DNA from: Cardiocondyla obscurior
Taxonomy: Eukaryota > Arthropoda > Insecta > Hymenoptera > Formicidae
Direction of reading: 5' to 3'
Assembly (NCBI RefSeq): GCF_019399895.1
Contig: NC_091881.1
Span: 3,102,501-3,166,500, forward strand
Length of the DNA stretch: 64,000 nt
This document shows positions 13,401-22,751 of the stretch, in pieces (position 1 is the stretch's first letter; every line of letters begins with the position of its first letter). The notes under the pieces are model-generated. The model was not told the origin of the DNA, ran no database searches, and saw nothing but the letters and a program-made list of their open reading frames with translations. The position numbers and the translations under genes are program-made.

Positions 13401-16400
13401 CTTATTAATGTATGCAACTAATCTGTTCCTCTGTTTAAACACTACGTCTACTACTTCTACAACTATTTCGGCCCACGCAAGGCTCCATTCTGAACTCAGG
13501 TAAAATGGAGTCTTGATTTGATATTTAATTGATGCCACACAGGCAATGACAATTAGTACATATGTTTCGTGAGTGGTTGAGTCTGTCTGTTTTTTTGTTT
13601 CAACGTTTTGCCTTAGTACATCAAAAACGTTATTCGCGATAGTAATGTTGACAGAACGGGAATGCGTTTTGATTATCAGTATATGTTCTCTCATTTATTC
13701 ATGATCAGTTAGCCCTAAAAAAAAAAAGTTTGACGCCTCTCTTACGAGGAAATTTAGATCTTTATTTTTATATATATTTTTTTATTTTTTTTTAAAACGA
13801 ATGCAATTTTATCACCTGATCGTTATATCTCAATAGGTCCGTTTAGTTTGCATGTAGAATGCATTTACTGTGTGCCTAGCATATTAGCAAGTTTGTTCAT
13901 TAGATAGTTTAATTCTCTCATTTACCTTAATCTGTATGGTTAATACATACAAAATAATACCAGTGACCAATTATACGTGTGTGCGTGTATGTACGCGTGT
14001 GTGTAACTGAATTGCAAGTGTACACGCGCGCATAGGACATACACACACGAATACGTTCCACGCGTGTCACGCCGTTTATATCAAACTCATCGCATAGAAA
14101 TCATTTTCATTTTCATATATCTATTTTCATAATTCGTATCAAGATTAACATAACTTTCAAATCCTTGCTTCTTAAAAATATTTAGATCAATCAAGATGAT
14201 TTCTATAATTGTTGGTGATTTGTTAAATGTATAAAATATCGCAAATATACGTGCACATGTATATTTTTTTTACATTTAACAGACTAATTAAAATGTGAAT
14301 CAATAAAAAAAAGATTAAACTAGTGCAGTATATTTATACATATATGAATATTGCTGCGACGTTACAATCTTTAATACATATACTCGGGAATGTGCTATAT
14401 TCTAGATAGCGATATTTTAGATAGAGTAGAAAATTTATTGTTAATACATACATGTTTATATGAATATTTTCCATAGCTAACACACATTAAGTGAGGATTA
14501 TTCTCTCTGGCTTTAAATGTGATATGTACATATACATATAATATATAATTCTCTTAAGTTTTTATTACCACCGTTTAAACGGCGCAATTAATTAATAATT
14601 AGTTCGACATTAAAAAGACAGAATAAACCTCCTGAAAAATACGACCGAAGAGGAAGACATAATGTAACAAAGTATATCATTATCTTTGACTTTAAACTTA
14701 CTATCTCTAGAAACGTGATCTTCAATTCATTACGTGCATTATCGAATTATGTACTGTATTTATGATATCGCGTTTATTGAAAACCGACTTGTCGAGTCTC
14801 GACGTTATTATAGCAAATGAGCAATATGTATTATTAATTAATTTATTATTAATTTATTTTATATTTTATTTTTTATATAATTAATATTATATTAATATTA
14901 ATATTTATATCATATTAATTAATTAATGTATTATTAATTAATTAATATTAATCTATAATTATTTCGTCGCAAAGGTAACGGCATATTTCGAGCATGCACA
15001 TTTTGAATTCGCAAGTGCGATGGCGAGTTACTGAGATTTCTGTGTTGAAATGAGACATCATAGTGGAAAAGAAAAAGTGAGACTCGCACGAAATGCTGTG
15101 ATCAACATTTGATGTTCAAATTAATGGTATTATGATATAACGTACACCGAAAAGCAGATATGGCCTTTTTTTACGGCGAAGGCGGCTAGCGTACGTAATC
15201 CTAGGCGGCAGAGGCAGGGGATGAGAGAACGAAAAAAAAAATCGGTCATCGGCAAACCGGCCGGCGCGGTATATGTATACATGCGGTACATGTGAGACTC
15301 GACGCATACGACGTTATAATAAAGTCACGTTCGCTAGCTGCCGTCGCCATGTCCGCCTTTCAGCGTACACACACTTAATGAGACCATTCGTTTTAGAATG
15401 CGCGTTAGATACAATTATACGTTATCTGTCTATTTGTCTCACCATCTAGTGTCTGTGGCCTGCAGGCATGATGTGTCAGTATATAAGTTCTAAAAAGCTC
15501 GTTTGAAGCTCACCGTTATGGGGAAAGTAGCATTGGCTAATCAAGTTAAGGGAAAAGAAGTATAATCAGTGTATCTATCTCCTTTCAGCGAGACCAACTT
15601 TCCTGAATCTGAACCTGAATCTCAACTCATTGACACGTCTTCAACAATCTACCTCTGCCAAGTGTAGGTGACACTCGTCAACGAGTCATCATCCTTTCAA
15701 ACTTCATTAATTATTTAACTCGACTTTAAGTTTGAACCTTGAGAGCAAATTATATCAGACCGATAAACATCTGAAGGCATCTAACGTGACATAGTTTGAA
15801 AGGATGAATTAACAAGATTTATAGTGGTTTTGGTTTTCTTATTTCAACCATTAGAAAATTTTATGTAGCACATTCGAATAGTATTCACGTTTTTATTTTA
15901 TTTTAAGTGTGTAATTTTATTTTAGATGGTTTGTCGTCAACAATTTAATAGCTATGGAATTGTTTTTACTGCGCTCGGGAGCGCAGTATATATGTGGTGT
16001 ATACACATATATATGTTGTGTGAATGTTTATTATTTTCAGTTATTTTAATCATCATAATTCTTTTTATTTTATTTTATTTTTTTTATTTCAGATTATATA
16101 TCCCACGTTTTTATTGTCTGAAGTTTATTGCTCGAGTTAAATTATTGGAAATTATTGATTCTTAAAAATTCCTCAGATTTAAAATTATAATTTTTCACAT
16201 AGACATTTATGTAATTGGCAAATTAATTATGTCATACAATAAATAAGCGTGGAATATATAAGATTTCCTTTTTTTATTATTTTTAAAAATAGCATGGTCC
16301 TTTATTTGTAAATGTATGTCAGAACCGACCTGGCACCTTTCAATATATAATGTTTTTATATTAAATCCCTCTAATATTCGTAATATCTATTAAAATCAAG

Positions 16401-19375
16401 ATTTTGAATTAAAAAAATCGCTATTTTACCGAGTTAATGATACATTACGTTATTATAACGGCCAGATCGGCCCTGATGTTTTTATACGCCACATAAATTA
16501 TTGTCAATTATGTACTAACAGTCTAATCGTGTTAATTGTAGCATCTCCAAATATGGTCAGCAGTAAATTGGGTCCTCGTATGACCACATTACACGAGGAA
16601 ACCTTAAACGTGGGAAATCAAGCATCTACTCCTAACGATGACAACGAGGAGAAAAGCGACGCCGATTATTCTGAATATGAGGCATATCAGGTAGCGTATT
16701 AATTATGATATTTGGTAATTAGCCACTCTATAATAATATGCAACCGACTACGCTATATATAACGCATACATTTGCGCTCAGGCTCCGCCAAAACCGATCA
16801 AGCCGCTAACTTCGTCACGCACGTTGGATTCTCTGGTCGAACTACAATCGACGAAAATGAATACTCCAAGTATGAGCAGTAGCGGGTACGGTTCTCAAGC
16901 TGTCTCTACAACAAACCTGACTTCGGACGATTCTATTTCTATCAAGTCTATCAGCGTGGACGAGACTCCAGATCACGAATATCGTAATCTTCTCGATAGC
17001 AAGAAACCCGAGAAAATGGACAGCTCGCTCGTGGAAGAAACGCCGGAGGAGTACTTGAGCGAAGTAAACGCGTTGGATAATTTAAACATTTCACAAAGCA
17101 CGGAAGGTGAGTTATAAGGAGTTCCAAAACGTAATAATGAATTTATTTTACACTAGAAGAAACTGTGCGCGCGCTATTTTTTAAGAGATCCTACCCGATT
17201 GCAAATTATAAAAAAAAAAATGATGCAACTTACCGATCTGCATGAGCATCAGCGGAGTTGAAGAGTTCTGCCGGTGACTGTAACATAAAAAAGAAATTAT
17301 TAATATAGACATATCGGTTAAATAATGAGATTAATAAAAAAAAGATTTTTTTTTTAATTTATACTTACTTAAAAGTTGCTCCGCCGATGCATGAAGCCCT
17401 TCCCGGGCCTGCTCCTCCTCTCAGATGGGACGTGTCGAGTCCTCCTTCCGCGCACGAGTTACTCGCGAACACCCCGACCGTGACTTTATAATCGCGAAAA
17501 TTACTCAATGGTCACTTTCGCGCGTTCCACGTTCGGCACTCGCGTTTAGAATAAAAACGTGTTAACAAATTACGCCCGAATATACTATACGGAACTCCCG
17601 GAACGACCGACAAACCGGCTGCGGTTCGTATGATTCTTAATATCGGCGACGACACTCGTTGACGACAGCAGATGCAACGGCGTCGATCTGTAACAAAAAG
17701 AAATATAAAGTTTAATTGTAGTTATCGTGCTGGAAGGGTTTTCGTTAAACAGAAATGCGAATTACTTACGGCACGGAGACACGTGCTTGCTGTGCAGTGT
17801 GTAATACGTGTATGCTTGTGCGACCGCTAGAGAAGGACGAAGCGAGAGTGGGAGTAGTGGGGGAAATACACCTAGCTCGCGGCATGCAGGCTCGCGCTCG
17901 CTCTCACCCCGTCCCTCCCCCCTCACCCCGTCCCTCCTCACCCCATCTCTCTCCCCTCACCCCTCACCCCGTCTCTCCCCCTTCACCCCTTCCCCCCGCG
18001 GCTATCTATTCGTTACTCTCGTTACCAATTTTTTATAGAGAGGATATCGGTATTATTTTGTTGCATAATATATTTTTTTTCGCCTTACAGAACATACTAG
18101 AAAAAATGTGGAAGAAATGGTAACGTATATAGATACTGACATCGATAGTCCGAACTCATCTACAAAGAGTGAAAGCGAGGGTAACATACTACACATCGAT
18201 TCTCAAAGAAAAAGTATACACGAGCAGATTCTGCGTGACAGAAAAAATGAAATGGAAATCAGTCAGACGTCCAATTCGGGAGACGATAGTCCCATGGAAG
18301 GGACTTCGGTCATACATACCAAACTGCCACCTGGCAAGGTAAAAATTATGTATTTTACATAATATAAGACGAAGAAAGAAAGGGCTACTAGTGAAAAATA
18401 GCAAAAATAATTTTCTCTGAACTATGCAAGCAATAGATAAATAAATCATATATTTTTAATTAGGTCGTGCGAAGAAGGAAAACTTCAAACGGTACAGGAA
18501 GGCCTACCAGTTCGCAGCATAGAGCTTCGTTTCCTATGGTCCGTCCACAACTTTCTGAGAGTAAGGCTGCAGTACATTTGGAGCAAACGTTACAACCTAA
18601 TATGCAATATGAAAATGGCGACAACAGCTCTTCGGAAAGAATCGACGGTAGCGTAAATTTAAGCAGCTACTCTCATACATTTTTCGACAATATAATTTCG
18701 TACTTTTTTACAATGTTAAAAATTTTTTTTTTGTAGGGGATGACGATAAAAGTTCAGCATTTGGTTCAAAGCATGATTTAACTCGAGTTGAAGCTCCTCT
18801 ACCAGATTGGATCGTTGTTGGTGAATCAGTTTTGGTTCGTCCTTATAGCTATTCCGGAGTTATAGCATACGTTGGTCCCACAGAATTTGCATCGGGAACC
18901 TGGATAGGAGTTGAACTTGATGCTCCGACTGGTATAAAAATCTCTTTTTTTTTTCCTTCCCTTTTTTTATAAAAACTTTATAAATACATTTTAAACCTGT
19001 GTGCATACTTTAATGTTATATAGGCAAAAACGATGGTGCTGTCAATGGCCATAGGTATTTCACATGTCGATCCAAATGTGGTATATTCGTTAAAATGGAT
19101 AAACTAATTCAAGACAGACGAGGAAGAGCACTTAGAAGCTATACCAAGCAAGAACCTACACCAACACCATCCACATCAATGCGCAGGAGCGTTAGTAAAG
19201 GTAATGTCGCAGTGATTATTTTATTATGTTGAGTGAAAAATGCATTATTGCTGAAATAATATTTAAATAACAATATTGCATTTTAGGCGAAGGATTACAT
19301 TCCTTGCACCGAAGTCGCAGTCGAGGGGAAGGCCTCTCTACTACAGGTACACGTTCTTTTCCACGCGGCAAGTAA
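5515..19375 (+). CDS. Khc-73: Khc-73, KIF13-type kinesin-3 motor (5'-partial)
   Basis: Plus-end microtubule motor of the kinesin-3/KIF13 family. In flies and mammals this family moves endosomal cargo and links to Discs large. Exons: 5515-5678, 6270-6538, 6627-6874, 6965-7082, 7198-7410, 7499-7756, 7857-8106, 8187-8329, 8408-8755, 9020-9181, 9270-9795, 9917-10141, 10228-10494, 10585-10767, 10851-11042, 11109-11402, 11476-11618, 11730-11895, 16542-16690, 16782-17106, 18091-18338, 18464-18647, 18737-18931, 19024-19200, 19287-19375. All phases agree and sum to about 1845 codons, ending in TAA. Order: motor with P-loop GQTGSGKSY, switch I NMNSESSRSH, switch II LVDLAGSER; FHA domain; coiled-coil/stalk; disordered Ser-rich region; CAP-Gly with GKNDG. 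The protein matches fly Khc-73 almost word for word as I recall it. The N-terminal ~45 residues are missing. One donor (exon ending 10494) is GTTATA rather than GTAAG-like. Confidence 0.95.
6895..6921 (+). repeat. A27 homopolymer inside a 90-nt Khc-73 intron
   Basis: A run of 27 A residues fills almost a third of the intron between exons 6627-6874 and 6965-7082. It begins about 20 nt after the donor. Assembly or sequencing length error is possible at such runs. Confidence 0.85.
7499..8106 (+). CDS. Khc-73: Khc-73 neck coiled coil and FHA domain exons
   Basis: Exon 7499-7756 encodes the post-motor coiled coil (TWEEKLVKTERLQ onwards) and the start of the FHA domain. Exon 7857-8106 encodes its core, with GGRS, the GILPEHCVI segment, the NG turn and HGDRIVWGNHHFFRVN. 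In kinesin-3 proteins this module binds phosphorylated partners or cargo adaptors. The domain is full length. The 3' end of the second exon has two usable donors six bases apart, at 8101 and 8107, both preserving the frame. Confidence 0.92.
8101..8108 (+). other. tandem splice donors, 6 nt apart
   Basis: The exon can end at 8100 (donor GTACAG) or at 8106 (donor GTGCAG). Both leave one base, so joining to the exon at 8187 keeps the frame. The only difference is two residues (Gly-Thr) at the FHA/linker border. Confidence 0.45.
8187..17106 (+). CDS. Khc-73: Khc-73 stalk and disordered region exons
   Basis: These exons carry the KIF13-conserved middle part. It includes the coiled coil around QHEEDKQVALEKQRLEYERQ, the block containing PFYESQENHNLIGVANIFLE, the SGTLPIICQSILN region, SLTEERNAVLVPAAGSGIPG and the ASEELEDRESLAQ segment. 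In relatives this is the region that binds Discs large-type MAGUK scaffolds. From about 11730 the sequence becomes Ser/Thr/Asp-rich and looks disordered. A 4.6 kb intron (11896-16541) separates the exon ending at 11895 from the one at 16542. It contains a probable cassette exon and a MITE. Confidence 0.9.
9914..9919 (+). other. NAGNAG tandem acceptor
   Basis: The acceptor of the 9917-10141 exon reads TAGAAG. Use of the first AG keeps a glutamate (Val-Ala-Glu-Gly-Ala). Use of the second at 9919 removes it without changing the frame. The Glu-containing form matches fly Khc-73 as I recall it, so the proximal AG is likely dominant. Confidence 0.5.
14826..14960. repeat. AT-only low-complexity block with TTAATTAA repeats
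   Basis: About 135 bp made almost entirely of ATTAATT, TTATTT and TATATT words, within the large Khc-73 intron. It holds many overlapping small palindromes and has no coding potential. Confidence 0.7.
15142..15368 (-). mobile_element. MITE-like element, copy 1
   Basis: A 227-bp insertion lies in the 4.6 kb intron of Khc-73. Its ends form an imperfect terminal inverted repeat. The left end begins GTACACCGAAAAGCAG. The right end read on the minus strand begins GTACGCTGAAAGGCGG. Both continue inward to a second shared block, GGCGGCTAGCGTACGT on the left and a near copy on the right. The same terminal blocks and an internal TGCGTCGARTCTCACA segment occur in the element at 47908-48170, in the opposite orientation. 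No transposase is encoded. No clear target-site duplication is visible. Confidence 0.65.
15589..15663 (+). CDS. Khc-73: probable cassette exon of Khc-73 (75 nt, in frame)
   Basis: A pyrimidine tract and CAG (15582-15588) precede an open stretch that joins the phase-1 end of the exon at 11895. It runs for 75 nt to a GTAGGT donor at 15664, leaving one base in phase with the exon at 16542. It adds 25 residues of unusual composition, with a Leu-Asn alternation (FLNLNLNLNS) followed by a Gln/Ser-rich tail. Inclusion or skipping both preserve the frame. If the donor is ignored, the frame meets a TGA three codons later, giving an alternative C-terminus that would lose CAP-Gly. Two inverted repeats follow at once. 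Confidence 0.6.
15673..15686 (+). repeat. small hairpin just downstream of the cassette donor
   Basis: ACTCGT and ACGAGT are separated by two bases, starting nine bases after the GT of the cassette-exon donor. It could fold in the pre-mRNA within reach of U1 or other splicing factors. Function is inferred. Confidence 0.4.
15689..15807 (+). repeat. 15-bp perfect inverted repeat, 89-nt spacing
   Basis: TCATCCTTTCAAACT at 15689-15703 pairs perfectly with AGTTTGAAAGGATGA at 15793-15807. It lies about 25 nt downstream of the candidate cassette exon. It may be an RNA stem affecting splicing or the footprint of a small element. Confidence 0.6.
15967..16011 (+). repeat. two adjacent hairpins in the Khc-73 intron
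   Basis: Arms TACTGCGCTC (15967-15976) and GAGCGCAGTA (15979-15988) are separated by two bases, so the first stem is 10 bp with a GG loop. Directly after it, TATATGTG (15989-15996) pairs with CACATATA (16004-16011) across a 7-nt loop. No known RNA family is recognised. Confidence 0.55.
17585..17885 (-). CDS. candidate 72-residue small ORF in the antisense transcript
   Basis: ATG at 17885 opens a frame that reads through exon 1, crosses the 17769-17688 intron in phase (two bases CC joined to A) and stops with TAG at 17587-17585. The predicted peptide is rich in Ser, Thr, Val and Arg. It has no membrane segment, cysteine pattern or recognisable domain. An open frame of this length in CpG-rich DNA can occur by chance, so coding status is uncertain. 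Its main support is that it begins in the predicted first exon and survives the splice. Confidence 0.2.
17904..17989 (+). repeat. C/T minisatellite, six TCACCCC units
   Basis: TCACCCC recurs at 17904, 17923, 17938, 17957, 17964 and 17983, separated by GTCCCTCC-like spacers. The tract is pure pyrimidine except for single A or G bases. The complementary strand has runs of four to six G and could form triplex or G-quadruplex structures. It sits just upstream of the predicted first exon of the antisense transcript. Confidence 0.8.
18737..19375 (+). CDS. Khc-73: Khc-73 CAP-Gly domain and C-terminus exons
   Basis: Exons 18737-18931 and 19024-19200 encode a full CAP-Gly domain. It runs from DWIVVGESVLVRPYSYSGVI through GTWIGVELDAPTG to GKNDGAVNGHRYF and CGIFV. 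The GKNDG motif, which binds the EEY/F tails of tubulin and EB proteins, is intact. The final exon 19287-19375 encodes a basic Ser/Arg-rich tail with two RSRS-like stretches and ends in TAA at 19373-19375. The presence of CAP-Gly marks this as the KIF13B-like form. Confidence 0.93.
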
Positions 19376-20456
19376 ATGGATCACACACTGCTTCACCATT
19401 ACTTCGTGTTAATGAAAGCCACGACATAAATATCCTAAATGCTACATGCCTATATGATATATGTAGCAGCAATGTTTCAGTCCTTTAGACATTAGGGCAG
19501 CTATTGATTATTGAAATGATTATAAAGTAACATTTCAAATATTAATTCATTAATGTCTACTAAACGCACGAAGCATGGGATATTTTCGACTTGTCCTATA
19601 AGCATTCTTCGCTATTCGGCTAAGGGAGGGTAGAATGATAAGAAGGTATCGCGAAGAAAAAAAAGAGCATAAGGGAAAGGGAGTAGTATAATTGACCCGT
19701 GCATAATACATGTCGCCATGTATCGGAAGTCAGTTACGACGCTTATTGACTTACGAGCATTCCACAAATTTACTTTATTAAAAACAAATTACGAACCATT
19801 TATGTTTTAGAGGAAATATACTTTGCGATTTAATTGTACATTATACTAAACTATCAAATCAAAAGTCATCTTTCCTTTGCTATCGATATATCAATCTAAA
19901 ACGTTACACGATAACTATAGTTTAATGTACATATTCCACATAACGATATTTTATATTTATGAAATTGGTCCGTACCGACATAATAGACACGATAATATAC
20001 CGATTTTAATCCTGGCGTTTTTACAAATCATTGGACGATACACTTTCCAAAATTACCATTCGGTAATTTACAGGCCGGAAAAGTGCCCAATGATAGGACA
20101 AATGTCGAAAAACATTTTTTTGCATACATATATTTTACCGCGTTATGCAGATTATTTAAAGATTTTATATGTATACAGTTGTTTCATATATATTGTATTT
20201 TTTTAGAATGATTCGTTAAGTTCCTTTTTATTGTAATATACATTTCTCGTCACCGTTATCCCATCACGTGAACATGACACGCCTTAATTTATATATACTG
20301 CATTCTAACTACGTTTTGCATTTTTGGAAATTGGAAATTGGCTCTTAAACGCTGTTGTTAATTATTTTAAGAGACAAATTGCAAATCCAAAGGTACAATG
20401 TCTAAATAGAGTTGCAATATTACGTTTGTAGATTTAAGTAGTAGAAACTAAATAAA
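19376..20456 (+). other. 3' UTR of Khc-73 with candidate poly(A) signal
   Basis: AT-rich non-coding sequence follows the stop. An AATAAA at 20451-20456 is a reasonable cleavage signal, giving a 3' UTR of about 1.1 kb. Longer 3' UTRs cannot be excluded because further AATAAA-like words occur downstream. Confidence 0.45.
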
Positions 20457-22712
20457 TGAGCTTGTTTTACATCGTATTGCGTAACGCTATATTCATCTAG
20501 CTTTTTGATAGATATTTGGGTTACCCACATTATATATCGCTTTATCCACTCACAGCATGGATGTCAAAGCGGACGATTAATATATATATTTCGTATCTTG
20601 TAACATGATTTGCTTTTTAACGAAGTTCTTTTCTCTCGGAGTATTAAATTTACTTAGCTGTTCAAGAGCCATTACGTGTAATCACCATCTTGCGTGAAAT
20701 CAAACGGCGAAAATTATACTATATTTTTCTCTTACTTTACGAAACATAAATTGTGTGTCGTAAAGAAATACGAAAAAGAAAAAAAAAAAGAAAAAAAAAC
20801 AAAAAGTAAACAATTAATATTTAAGATAACTCGTACATTCGCCCAAATTGTGAAAACAACTCCTGTCCAATTAGAACAATACTTGTATTACCAATAATGA
20901 GTATATTACTGTATGTGTAATATTTATGGAATATAATAATATTAATAATAATCGCTGCAGCGCAACGTTTCCTTATCGTGGCAGACAATCTACCCGGTTT
21001 TATGTACGTAAATAACAATTACCTCTGCGAGAAGGAAACCTTGCAATTAGCTGGCGGCATCTGTCCATTTTTAGTAATCGAGATTGTTGAGGAAGAAATA
21101 CAAATTAAGAGTCCACGTGTCACAGTGATACTACTATGCCTGCCTGGCATAATATTAATAAATTCTTGCAATTATTGATCATTACGCGTCTTCGGTTCTT
21201 GGTACAACATAATTGACACTTGCATTTGTGCATCGCTCAACGCATTGGCACTCGTACATAATCCGTAAAGCAAGATCATGCTCTTCCTACTTTACGGATG
21301 CGAACGGGATGTCCGACACGCGGAGGCGTAAAAACGGAAAAATCCGATAAATCGTACAGAATTTCCATTTGATACGTTTATCGATCAATTCTCGAATATC
21401 AAATCTTTTTCCTGCAAACCCTTGTAAGATACTATGTCGAACGTAATACTATTCTTTTCTACAACACAAACGGAAACCCGAGGGGACAACACGAAAGCAA
21501 ATGTAAATTAAATAGAAAGTGAAGGGGGAAACGGAACAAATCTTTTTTTTTTTTTAATTATTTTTTTACTTTTTTTCAAATCTTAGCAGCCTTACGAGAC
21601 TGGTCGATGTTTGAATTTCTTTTCTTGTTGTCGGGAGAAATAATGTTCAAGAAACTGCAGCGGAGCATTTAACATGAGAGAGCTTACGCAGCCTATTCCA
21701 TCCCGTAATAAGACAATGTCCATTTTTACCGTTACAATTGTCTAAAGATAATCGTTCATGCTATACTTTGTACCCTAAATGATTCTAGAATATATTTTCG
21801 ACCAATCGGTTTTACGAGCTGTGGTCTCAAGAAGACTTCCGAGTTTAACGTTATCCGCGATCGCCGCGAATGACATGATCGCTCGCGCTCACGGTCCAAT
21901 TTTTTAAAGGGTCGCGGACGGGAGGGTCCATGATTTAAACCGTGTCTCCTAACTATGGCTGTGAAACCAACCGATATTTTTGCTGTTCACGCTGTTCTCT
22001 CGTTTCTATCCTCGTGTCCACGAGCACAGAGTATTATACGTGACTCCAAAAAAAAAAAAGAAAAAAATTAAAATAAAAGCAAGTTGTTTCAAAGTTTGAA
22101 ACCGTCTCCCGAACGATTAATTAAACCCGTTCGTTGGTGCAATTATCAGCGACACAAACGCGGCTTTAACGAAGGATACAGCTCGAACAGATAATTTTCG
22201 ATCGCGCTTCTTCGTGACACGCGAGTAAAAAAAAAAAAAAATATATATGCAAAAACACTGCGAGCGCATCGACACAATAATTTGAAAAACCGCGTCGACA
22301 AGACCGTCAAGAAGGAATCATATATTTTTTTCTTTAATAAAAAGAAATTGGTATCAACAACTGTATACAATATTATACAGTAACGCAATTTTATTTTTCA
22401 ATAAAAAAACTTTTTTTTAACTAACGATACGTTTAATTAAACGCGTAATTATGCTTTTTCGCGAAATTTCAACGCTGTTCCTCCCAAGTGTCTTGTCGGC
22501 CGCGTTTGTCAGCGACCACGCTTTCATTATCGTCAATTAAGGTGAAGAAAAAAGTGCGAAGGCACGTGTAACATTAAATTCGGAGCTCTTCTTGAACCGT
22601 CTTCGCGGCGAAGACCGTTCGAACGGTCTCTCACGCTGATGTAAAACCTACACGTATATATGTACAACGTAAGCCTCGAGATTGGTGGTTATATTTTAAT
22701 GTAATATATAAA

Positions 22713-22751
22713 GAGAGAAAAAAAAGAGAGAGGGAGAGAGAGAAAAAAAAA
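22713..22751. repeat. purine-rich GA/A simple repeat
   Basis: A mixed run of GAGA and A tracts in intergenic DNA with no coding support. Confidence 0.7.

Larger units (their letters stand above)
17142..18037 (-). ncRNA. nested antisense spliced transcript inside a Khc-73 intron
   Basis: On the minus strand the intron 17107-18090 of Khc-73 carries consecutive canonical splice sites. Exon 1 ends at 17770 before GTAAGT. Exon 2 runs 17687-17369, after a T-rich tract and TTACAG and before GTAAGT. Exon 3 runs 17277-17234, after a T-rich tract and GTTACAG and before GTAAGT. The two introns between them are 82 and 91 nt, normal for this genome. A terminal exon could start at 17190 or 17162, with AATAAA at 17147-17142. 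A TATAAAAAA lies at 18037-18029 upstream. The Khc-73 exons show no such signals on the minus strand. A 72-codon ORF crosses the first junction. Whether this is a lncRNA or a small-protein gene is undecided. Confidence 0.5.
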
